This document shows, piece by piece, positions 57,269-63,787 of a stretch of DNA of 64,000 bases; position 1 is the first letter of the stretch, and the number at the start of each line of letters is the position of its first letter. This stretch comes from Clostridia bacterium. GTDB taxonomy: Bacteria > Bacillota > Clostridia > Oscillospirales > CAG-272. The stretch lies in contig JAFTOG010000008.1 of NCBI GenBank assembly GCA_017451485.1, positions 1 to 64,000 on the forward strand. Reading direction: 5' to 3'. A model generated the notes under the pieces. That model worked only from the letters and a program-made list of their open reading frames with translations, searched no databases and had not been told where the DNA came from. A program made the position numbers and the translations under genes.

Positions 57269-59107
57269 ATGGAAAAATATGATTGTGTAATTATTGATAG
57301 TGGTGTAGATTCATCTCATCCTAAGTTACAGACATGTAAATTAGAAGGTATGTCTTTTTTTCTTGAGAATGGTGTAGTTCGTATAGCAAAAGAGGATTTT
57401 AAAGATAAAATAGGGCATGGAACTGCTATATTTGGAATTATCAGTTCAAATTGTCCAAAAGACACTAGTATATACAACATATCTATTTTTAATGATAGTG
57501 ATTCAGTAGACGAGGAATTGTTATATTCCGCTTTAGAATATGTTTATAAAAATATAAAATGCAAAGTTGTTAATATTAGTATGGGTATAAAAACCTGTGA
57601 TCAGTTGGAACGTTTAAATAATATTTGTGAAAAATTTAACCGTAAAAACGTAATGCTTGTTTCGGCATTTGATAATGATGGTTCAATGTCATATCCTGCA
57701 TGTTTAGAAAATGTAATAGGTATAGACGCATCATCTGAGTATTACAACATTACAGAATTTGAGTACGTGCATGGAAGAGAAATTAATTTTCGAGCTAAAG
57801 GTGGAATACAGAAGGTATTATGGACTAGTCCTAAATATGCAATTGTTCAAGGAAGTAGTTTTGCTTGTGCTTATATGACTAGTAATATTTTAAATGTTTT
57901 AGAAAGGCATCCCAATTATAATAAAAATGATGTAATAGAATATTTAAAAACGAGGTCAAAAAATACAATAGAATCTTCAGATGCTGTACAGGAGAATGAA
58001 GTCAATAATTTTTTTAATCCTGAAAAAGTATTAATTTTTCCATTCAACAAAGAAATGCATAGCTTAGTAGCTTTTAATGATTTGTGTAATTTTACTATAT
58101 CAAAAATTTGTGATATTCGAATGTCAAGCAATATTAATAAACGCATAGGAAGTTTGCTACAATATTCTAACGATTCAATTATAAATGATATGATAATTGA
58201 GAATATAGATAGTGTTGTATGGGATGAAACATTTGATACTGTTATACTGGGACATGTTGAACTATTAAATCAATTAACCAAGAGAGACATTACAACAGAA
58301 ATAATAGAAAAATGTAAGTTTTATCATAAAAATTTAATATGTATGGATGATTTATCAAAGTATAAGGAAGAAATAAATTCATTGGTACAAAGTAACTGTA
58401 AAGTATATTATTTATGTAACTCGACAGTAGGTATATCTAATCAATTTGGGAAATTATATCTTACTAACAGACCGGTAGTCTGTGTCGCAGGAACCAATAG
58501 AAGTCAAGGCAAGTACACTTTACAATTGTTATTGAGACGACATCTACTTGAACTAGGTTATTCTGTTGGCCAGTTAGGTACTGAACCAACATCATTGCTT
58601 TTTGGTATGGATGAAGTCTTTCATTATGGTTATTCTGTTATAAATACTTCATATTTTGAACAAACTGTTTTACGTGTAAATAGATTAATGAAAAGAATAT
58701 CCGACAAAAACCCGGATATTATTCTCACAGGTGTTCAATCAGGTACAGTCCCATATATTTATGACAACTTGCAATATTTAACAAACAGGCAATTTGAAGT
58801 TTTAATGGGTATAATTCCGGATATTGTTGTGTTATGTATTAACCCTTTTGATGATGTTGATTATATTGAAAGGAGTATAAAAGCGTTAGAGAGCATGGTG
58901 AATACCCGTGTAATTGCTTGCGTTTTATATCCTATGAAATTTAGCGATAATTTTTCCACTTACAGTAAAAAAGAAAAAATAACAAATGTTGAAGAATTTA
59001 ATCTTAAAACTGAATTATACAGAGCATTAAATATTCCGATTTTTTCTTTTGGAAAAGATGATGTAAGCGAGTTGACAGAATTAATTATTAATTATTTTTC
59101 AAGTTAG
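57269..59107 (+). CDS. Subtilase fused to a P-loop (DUF1611-like) domain
   Basis: Residues about 1-235 form a compact S8 serine protease with Asp10 (IIDSGVD), His50 (GHGTAIF), Asn136 (oxyanion site, SAFDNDG) and Ser197 (GSSFACA). There is no signal or propeptide, so it acts in the cytoplasm. Residues about 250-395 are of unknown fold. From residue 402 a P-loop domain follows with VVCVAGTNRSQGKYT (loop 407-416), GQLGTEPTSLLFG and GVQSG, like DUF1611-type NTPases. It may cut the leader from the modified peptide, driven or gated by nucleotide. From memory, similar proteins occur in Clo7bot loci (TIGR04066 type). Confidence 0.82.
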   Translation: MEKYDCVIIDSGVDSSHPKLQTCKLEGMSFFLENGVVRIAKEDFKDKIGHGTAIFGIISSNCPKDTSIYNISIFNDSDSVDEELLYSALEYVYKNIKCKVVNISMGIKTCDQLERLNNICEKFNRKNVMLVSAFDNDGSMSYPACLENVIGIDASSEYYNITEFEYVHGREINFRAKGGIQKVLWTSPKYAIVQGSSFACAYMTSNILNVLERHPNYNKNDVIEYLKTRSKNTIESSDAVQENEVNNFFNPEKVLIFPFNKEMHSLVAFNDLCNFTISKICDIRMSSNINKRIGSLLQYSNDSIINDMIIENIDSVVWDETFDTVILGHVELLNQLTKRDITTEIIEKCKFYHKNLICMDDLSKYKEEINSLVQSNCKVYYLCNSTVGISNQFGKLYLTNRPVVCVAGTNRSQGKYTLQLLLRRHLLELGYSVGQLGTEPTSLLFGMDEVFHYGYSVINTSYFEQTVLRVNRLMKRISDKNPDIILTGVQSGTVPYIYDNLQYLTNRQFEVLMGIIPDIVVLCINPFDDVDYIERSIKALESMVNTRVIACVLYPMKFSDNFSTYSKKEKITNVEEFNLKTELYRALNIPIFSFGKDDVSELTELIINYFSS

Positions 59108-59196
59108 TATTTCCGAGAAAAAATAATTTATTGGCAAATGAATAATTATTCATGAAAGTGTAGAATAACTTGAAATGTGTTATTAAGGAGATTATT

Positions 59197-60162
59197 ATGA
59201 AATTGCCATTTGAAAAAAATCCATATATTGTAACATATCATAATAAAGCCTTCCCTTTAGGAGTAATACAAGGAAACTCTAAATTTGATTTAACGCCTTG
59301 GATTGCTGGAAAGTTTATCAATTGTTTTTTTGATGAATCTTCTGCTAATCATAAATTCAATTTTTATACTTTTGATTCATGGGGTGAAAAGGATGGGGTG
59401 AATTCTTCTCAAACGATACGGCTTGACAAGAAAATGTTTAAGGAACTTTCTATTGATATCATAAAAACAGTTAAGTGTTTATTGGATAATGGATACTATG
59501 TACATGGTTCTTATAATGAAAAATATATTAAAGAAAAGAAGTCTTACGAAAAATATGATTATATGCATGATTATATTTTAATCGGTTATGAGGAAGATGG
59601 AATCCTATATTCAGTAGGATATACCAAATATGATAGATATGAGGAGTTTACTATTTCTTTCGATGAGTATTTGAACTCTTTAATAAATTCAACTAATGCA
59701 TACATTGATATTAACACATGTAAATATCATGAGGAAGGAAATTTTTCATTTAATAAATCTGGATTTATTCAAGAGCTTTCGGATTATTTGAGTTCAAACA
59801 TACCTTTTTCAGCATATGCTAACAAGATATATGGATTAAAAGCAATGGAAGCATTAAAAGATTTTGTAATTTCAAATGATTTTAAAATTGATGTTAGATA
59901 CATAAGAGCTTTCATGGAACATAAGATATTAATGCAATTGCGGATTTCATATGTTTATCAGACTAACAGTAGTGAAATTGTTGATAAATATAAAAAGGTT
60001 AGTGATGAAGCTGGGAAAATATATTTATTAAGTCTTAAATTTAATATTACAAAAAACAAACAAATTTTGAAAACCATTGAAAATGGGTTTAACTTGATTT
60101 TACAGATAGAAAGGCAATTATTACCATTAGTAATTAAAGATATGGAAAGTTTTAATACATAG
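59197..60162 (+). CDS. BtrH/C39-like protein of the peptide locus
   Basis: This 321-aa protein starts at ATG 59197 behind AAGGAG; the frame's earlier TTG is weaker. Residues about 1-165 resemble the butirosin BtrH N-terminal (papain-like) group: DYILIGYEEDGILYSVGYTKYDRYEEFTIS-type text is typical. I cannot locate a sure catalytic Cys, so it may be a scaffold or acyl-transfer protein. BtrH passes acyl groups from ACP to substrate; a carrier-like protein is encoded in the same locus, which fits. The C-terminal half is helical. The family call is tentative. Confidence 0.55.
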   Translation: MKLPFEKNPYIVTYHNKAFPLGVIQGNSKFDLTPWIAGKFINCFFDESSANHKFNFYTFDSWGEKDGVNSSQTIRLDKKMFKELSIDIIKTVKCLLDNGYYVHGSYNEKYIKEKKSYEKYDYMHDYILIGYEEDGILYSVGYTKYDRYEEFTISFDEYLNSLINSTNAYIDINTCKYHEEGNFSFNKSGFIQELSDYLSSNIPFSAYANKIYGLKAMEALKDFVISNDFKIDVRYIRAFMEHKILMQLRISYVYQTNSSEIVDKYKKVSDEAGKIYLLSLKFNITKNKQILKTIENGFNLILQIERQLLPLVIKDMESFNT

Positions 60163-60228
60163 AAAATCCTCTATTGTGATTTTATTAATGTATTACAAAA
60201 GCATAATGGGTTACCTAGGAGAATATAT

Positions 60229-60537
60229 ATGTATGATATAGATTATTTCAAACTTTTTATAAAAGAAGCCTTAACTAATTGTAAAGATGGTGATTTAAAA
60301 CAGGTTTTAATGATTTACAGAAACTTGTTTTTAAATTTTAAAAAAGAAAATTTTCATGATTATTGTATAGAAAAATATGGTGAATATAAGGCTATATGTA
60401 TAATAGAAATATTAAAAATATTATCAATTGATTATGTTTTAATAAACGATAGTTTCGCAAATACGCAAGAAATAAATACTGACAAAGTGAATAATCTAAG
60501 GGAAGCACTGGAAACATTAAATCTTTTAGTGGGATAA
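60229..60537 (+). CDS. Hypothetical helical protein (102 aa)
   Basis: The frame begins MYDIDYFKLFIKEALTNCK with AGGAGA upstream. It is helical and has no signal peptide. I do not recognise it. It ends the AT-rich peptide locus, 66 bases behind the BtrH-like gene, and may be an immunity or accessory factor; that is only a guess from position. Confidence 0.6.
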   Translation: MYDIDYFKLFIKEALTNCKDGDLKQVLMIYRNLFLNFKKENFHDYCIEKYGEYKAICIIEILKILSIDYVLINDSFANTQEINTDKVNNLREALETLNLLVG

Positions 60538-60624
60538 TCTGTTAATATAATTTTTAAAAAAATTTATTAAAATACATAATTCCTTAACAAAGTTCAACTG
60601 TAATGTATAAAAGCAAAGTTGAAT

Positions 60625-60651
60625 ACCCCCTAAAATCAGAGGAAAGGGGGT
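60625..60651 (+). promoter_or_regulatory. Hairpin that hides a ribosome binding site
   Basis: ACCCCCT (60625-60631) is the exact complement of AGGGGGT (60645-60651), which contains the ribosome site of the XRE gene. Folding would close translation. A TTCAACT/AGTTGAA dyad lies 30 bases earlier (about 60593-60622). Confidence 0.55.
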
Positions 60652-60658
60652 GAAAAAT

Positions 60659-60871
60659 ATGTATGATACTGCTCATTACGGTCGAATGATACGAGAACGT
60701 AGAGAAAAGGCACATTTGACGGTTGAAGAAGCCGCCGAAAGATATGATTTGAGTATAACAGGACTCTTAAAAATAGAATTCGGCGACTCTGATCCGAAAT
60801 TGTCCACCATATTAAGGATCGCCATAGTTCTGAAAATGGACTTAGGCGATCTTAATTATTGTCTAAATTGA
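60659..60871 (+). CDS. Small XRE-family regulator (70 aa)
   Basis: The protein is one helix-turn-helix domain: GRMIRERREKAHLTVEEAAERY, then LSITGLLKIEFGDSDPKLSTIL. I take ATG 60659 rather than GTG 60650, which lies within the ribosome site. It likely controls itself and the next gene. The ribosome site is placed in a hairpin (60625-60651). Confidence 0.8.
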   Translation: MYDTAHYGRMIRERREKAHLTVEEAAERYDLSITGLLKIEFGDSDPKLSTILRIAIVLKMDLGDLNYCLN

Positions 60872-60903
60872 GTTAATGTATTAATTTGACTAAAGGAGTT
60901 TCT

Positions 60904-61143
60904 ATGAAAAAGTATGTTATGACAAGCAAGACATATTTTGCAAACAAGAGTTACACTTTTTACGGTATTGCATTATTCGTTGAAGAAAAAGGACGACTGG
61001 AAGTTTTAGAAGAATATAGCTGTCTTACAAATGACAAGCTACGAGTTAAGCATTTTGTAAAGCTATGTAATAAATTAAAATTGCAACAATCTGACTTTCT
61101 CAACGTGATTGAAGATTTTGTTGTTTCCGCAGGAGAACATTAA
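60904..61143 (+). CDS. DUF6514-like small protein (79 aa)
   Basis: ATG 60904 with AAAGGAG upstream gives MKKYVMTSKTYFANKSYTF. YGIALFVEE, then a CLTNDKLRVKHFVKLCNKL helix and a C-terminal helix IEDFVV follow; this fits the DUF6514 group of clostridial proteins often found beside a small XRE gene, as here. Function is unknown. Confidence 0.55.
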   Translation: MKKYVMTSKTYFANKSYTFYGIALFVEEKGRLEVLEEYSCLTNDKLRVKHFVKLCNKLKLQQSDFLNVIEDFVVSAGEH

Positions 61144-61244
61144 TATCTTCAATATCAAGTGGATTTTATCCAGATAATATATGCTATATCATACATATAA
61201 GAATTAAACCGTCATAAGATACAATAATAGGAGTCATACATAGG

Positions 61245-61477
61245 ATGTATAAATTAAAAGATAACGTAACCATAGGACGATTCAATGGAGAACTATTAGC
61301 TTTGAATACGCCACAGGTTTATTTTTAAAGCTTGGAAAATCAACATGCTTCTTACTTGAATATCTTATATTCAATAGAACAAATAAAGAAATAGCCACAG
61401 AGATATCCGATAAGCTAGTGTATGATGAATCTATGAAAATGATAGTTTCATTCATATATGAGCCTGAAAAGCTGTAA
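61245..61477 (+). pseudogene. PqqD-like (RiPP recognition element) gene with one-base frameshift
   Basis: A frame starts MYKLKDNVTIGRFNGELLAL and stops at 61326-61328 in a T run. Adding one T restores a continuous product of about 78 residues: GELLALNTPQVYF joins LKLGKSTCFLLEYLIFNRT, then NKEIATEISDKLVYDE. This is the PqqD pattern (substrate-binding wing, then EIxxEL-like helix). Its place beside the RiPP locus suggests a lost or mis-sequenced leader-binding protein. A sequencing error in the T run is possible. Confidence 0.55.
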
Positions 61478-61528
61478 ATGATAGAACAGGTGTAATTATA
61501 GTGTTTAATATTTACTTGATAAACAAAA

Positions 61529-61596
61529 AAAGCCGAGCAAGTGAATTTTGATAGTTAATTATCAGAATCCATAAGCCCGGCTTCATTTTTAACAAA
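61529..61596 (+). terminator. Compound terminator hairpin
   Basis: The outer stem AAGCCG/CGGCTT and the inner ATTTTGATA/TATCAGAAT-type pairing stack to a long hairpin, followed by CATTTTT. Confidence 0.7.
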
Positions 61597-61647
61597 ATGT
61601 AAATTTCTGGTGCAAATTTATATTTTTGGCAAAATTTTTGTTTAAAT

Positions 61648-61684
61648 CGAAAAATCCGAACCCTTATTTATGGAAGGCAAAAAT
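61648..61684 (+). promoter_or_regulatory. Conserved leader motif, copy B
   Basis: CGAAAAATCCGAAC then TTATTTATGGAAGGCAAAAATA (in two parts) matches copy A at 48907-48945, with an indel of one or two bases. It precedes the truncated exported-protein gene. Both copies lie in front of genes with signal peptides. Confidence 0.5.
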
Positions 61685-61780
61685 ACAACACAAAAAATAA
61701 ATATCGGAGGTGTTAGAAATGCAGAAGGTAAGCATTTACAAGAGTTAACTAAGAATTTAGAAAAACAAAGAAGAAAACTT

Positions 61781-62052
61781 ATGAGTGAAAAATTAAGACT
61801 TTTATCATTCGTAATGATGATACTGATGCTTGTTGCTTCCTTGCCTATGTACGCATTTGCTATGGGTATAGATGCTGCGAGACCGAAGAAATCAAAATTA
61901 ATTACGAAACAGAAGTGATTGAAGAAAAAGAAAGTCTTCGTGATGAGAACATTAAACATTATCTGTTAAGTGATGGTACGACTAAAGCGGTTGTGTATCC
62001 TTCATCTGTTCATTATCTTGATGAAAATGGAGAATGGGCAGATATTGGCAAT
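61781..62052 (+). pseudogene. Broken wall-associated (RHS/DNRLRE-type) protein, N-terminal part
   Basis: The first frame (MSEKLRLLSFVMMILMLVAS) is a signal peptide ending near YAFA, and stops at 61918. A second frame, shifted after 61870, continues ETEEIKINYETEVIEEKESL, then HYLLSDGTTKAVVYPSSVHY and LDENGEWADIGN. This text is typical of the start of large clostridial wall proteins with DNRLRE/RHS regions. Homology ends about 62052 at a new sequence with a CCCGTAGGA/TCCTACGGG inverted repeat, so the rest was deleted or displaced. Confidence 0.6.
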
Positions 62053-62347
62053 CGAAGACCCGTAGGAGTGTGGATATAAGGCGTAAAATCGCCACCACAA
62101 TCCTACGGGGTTTTGTCTGCTTTTCGGCGTTATAGCCTACCACACTCCATTCCTCCTGTCAATTGCCTTTCACGGCATAAAAGCCGATTCAAGGGCGAAA
62201 CATCCCCCAAAAAGTCAAGTCTAAGTAAAAAGAAAAACAGGGCAAAAACCCTGCTTGAAGCCTTTAATATGCAATGTTTAAAGTGGTAAAATACATCCTC
62301 GAAAAAGAAAAGACCAAAACCGATCTTAGTTCGATTTTGATCTCTCT
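62053..62347. other. Non-coding junction region
   Basis: An inverted repeat CCCGTAGGAGTGTGG/CCACAATCCTACGGG lies at the left edge (about 62051-62108). Further right are a hairpin AGGGCAAAAACCCT-like (62239-62252) and a GATC-rich dyad before the tRNA-like fragment (about 62310-62336). I see no gene; short frames here lack ribosome sites. Confidence 0.4.
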
Positions 62348-62393
62348 TGGCGGAGGATGTGCGATTCGAACTCACGTGCCGTTGCCGGCAAAC
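62348..62393 (-). tRNA. tRNA-Ser-like 3' fragment (incomplete)
   Basis: On the minus strand the sequence reads variable-arm-like GCCGGCAACGGC, then GTGAGTTCGAATCGCAC (T arm, one mismatch) and ATCCTCCGCCA (acceptor 3' strand with CCA). The 5' half of a tRNA is missing; it is joined to a tnpV fragment instead. Such fragments mark tRNA-targeted integration. It cannot be functional. Confidence 0.45.
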
Positions 62394-62448
62394 GAATATC
62401 GGGAATATAGTAATCACCACAACGAATATAATTCAGTTTCTGCATCAT
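62390..62448 (-). pseudogene. tnpV: tnpV N-terminal fragment
   Basis: ATG at 62448 has AGAGG upstream and gives MMQKLNYIRCGDYYIPDIRL, the start of transposon-encoded TnpV. Similarity stops near residue 20, where the tRNA-like fragment begins. A C-terminal TnpV fragment lies nearby on the other strand. Confidence 0.55.
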
Positions 62449-62489
62449 ATGTACCTCTAATATGATTCAAACATTCTGTTAAAGATAGA

Positions 62490-62536
62490 AAAAGGCGATA
62501 CCTGGCTGTGAAAACCAAGTATCGCCATTTTTTCTT
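62490..62536. terminator. Bidirectional terminator
   Basis: GGCGATAC/GTATCGCC with extra CTGG/CCA pairing lies between A and T runs. Confidence 0.8.
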
Positions 62537-62614
62537 GTCGCACTCCTGTACGGCAGCTACCCTCTATGCTAGTAATGTTCTCATACTATCTTATTGGAAA
62601 CTATCCTTGGTGTC

Positions 62615-62785
62615 CTTTTTATTTTGGCACAGGAACTGTTTGACCGCCTTATGAAACAACAGGCAGAGCGTGAAGGCATTATCGAGAAACTGAAAGCAGA
62701 CAGTCAAATGGAATGGATCGGCAGGATGAATGCTCTGCGGTCAGCGGTTATGGAAACTGTCAATGCCGAGGTGATCTTCGTATGA
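62615..62785 (+). pseudogene. tnpV: tnpV C-terminal fragment
   Basis: The text QELFDRLMKQQAEREGIIEK, then LKADSQMEWIGRMNALRSAV is the usual C-terminus of TnpV. There is no proper start. It faces opposite to the N-terminal piece, so the gene was split by inversion or by loss of material between two elements. Confidence 0.6.
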
Positions 62786-62928
62786 GAAAACGAAAGTATT
62801 ACCTTTGCCTTACAGCAGAAGAACAGCGGTATATATTCAATGCCCTGCTTGCATATCGAAACAAGCTGATAGCACAAGGCAGACATACGGATGCTGTTGA
62901 CGAGGTTATGATAAAGTTCGCAAAATGA
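62782..62928 (+). CDS. Small tnpV-associated protein (48 aa)
   Basis: The start overlaps the tnpV stop in an ATGA arrangement. MRKRKYYLCLTAEEQRYIFN, then LLAYRNKLIAQGRHTDAVDE resembles the short proteins that often follow tnpV in clostridial transposons. Function is unknown. Confidence 0.6.
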   Translation: MRKRKYYLCLTAEEQRYIFNALLAYRNKLIAQGRHTDAVDEVMIKFAK

Positions 62929-63115
62929 ATCCGTAACGCTACAATACGCATAATCGAGGGGCAAGGTACAAATACCTCGTCCCTCAAGTCATATACTATG
63001 AAAATGACTTGAAACAAGGCTTTTTTAACCCCTAAATTTCCATGATTGAGCGTAGAAAATGTAACATTATTTCGACTTTCTTTCAAAAATGCTTTATTTC
63101 CGTAAAGAACTGTGG

Positions 63116-63121
63116 TATAAT
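63116..63121 (+). promoter_or_regulatory. Extended -10 promoter for the leader RNA
   Basis: TGGTATAAT (TG at 63113-63114, TATAAT at 63116-63121) is an extended -10. The -35 is weak. Transcription should begin close to 63127, exactly at the first base of the closing stem of the RNA candidate. Confidence 0.6.
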
Positions 63122-63126
63122 ATTTG

Positions 63127-63331
63127 AGCCAAACAAAGCTGAATAAGGAAAAGGACTACTTTTATCAAGGGGATATTATACCCTTTTTGTATTTGTTATC
63201 CGATATGAGTTCGGTAAAAACGCAACTTCACTCGGATAGCAATAAGGGTTTCCTTTTCTGTTTGAGCTTTGTTTGGCGACAGTCGGAGTTTGCGTTTTTC
63301 GGTGCGTGGCTTCGGTCACGCACTTTTTTAT
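63127..63331 (+). ncRNA. Structured leader RNA candidate with terminator
   Basis: GCCAAACAAAGCT (63127-63139) pairs perfectly with AGCTTTGTTTGGC (63265-63277). Inside are GGAAAAGGA/TTCCTTTTC, an AAGGGG/CCCTT hairpin, and TATCCGA (left) with TCGGATA (right). AAACGCAA can instead pair with TTGCGTTT (near 63290), outside the closing stem. The terminator GTGCGTGGC-TTCG-GTCACGCAC (63302-63324) with a T run follows, 14 bases before the membrane-protein ribosome site. This is the layout of a riboswitch or attenuator. I cannot match it to a known class. Confidence 0.6.
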
Positions 63332-63343
63332 TGAGGTGGATTT

Positions 63344-63772
63344 ATGCAAGAGTTCGGAATGTCAATGCTGTGGTTTTGGGTGTGCTACATAATAGTAACT
63401 GGAGTCGGCATACTCCATACCGTATTTAATATTTATGCTTTGAAAATGAAGCCGATGGACGAAAACGGTATGGGCGAAGGCTATGAAGCAACAAAGCCGT
63501 GGCATCCACTTTATAATATCATTTTGTTTTCGTTGTTCGGTTGGCTCTATATGAATGGTCTTGCAGAGCCGACAATAATCGAAGCTCTGATAACGGGAGC
63601 AATATGGGCAGGTATTTGTATCGTATTTGACGTGTTCGGTTGGGTGCTTATCAAACACCCGTGGAGCTTGTCTTTCAAGGAGTTCTACGTGGACTATCAG
63701 CCTTGGATTACATTGATCTACATTGCCATCTTTGCCGGTCCAATTGTTGGATATTGGTTCACCCTTATATAA
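63344..63772 (+). CDS. Four-span membrane protein
   Basis: This 142-aa protein has four hydrophobic helices (about residues 6-28, 55-70, 80-100, 118-140). I do not recognise a family. A GAGGTGG site precedes the ATG. It is 15 bases before a transglutaminase-like gene, with which it seems to form an operon below the structured leader. Confidence 0.75.
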   Translation: MQEFGMSMLWFWVCYIIVTGVGILHTVFNIYALKMKPMDENGMGEGYEATKPWHPLYNIILFSLFGWLYMNGLAEPTIIEALITGAIWAGICIVFDVFGWVLIKHPWSLSFKEFYVDYQPWITLIYIAIFAGPIVGYWFTLI

Positions 63773-63787
63773 GTATGGAGTTTTATT

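Noticed and set aside
62274-62465. 63-codon plus-strand frame over the tRNA-like fragment
   Set aside because: It crosses the tRNA-like and tnpV remnants on the opposite strand and has no ribosome site.
63124-63429. 101-codon frame over the structured leader
   Set aside because: It covers the paired RNA and its terminator and enters the membrane-protein gene in another frame; no ribosome site.
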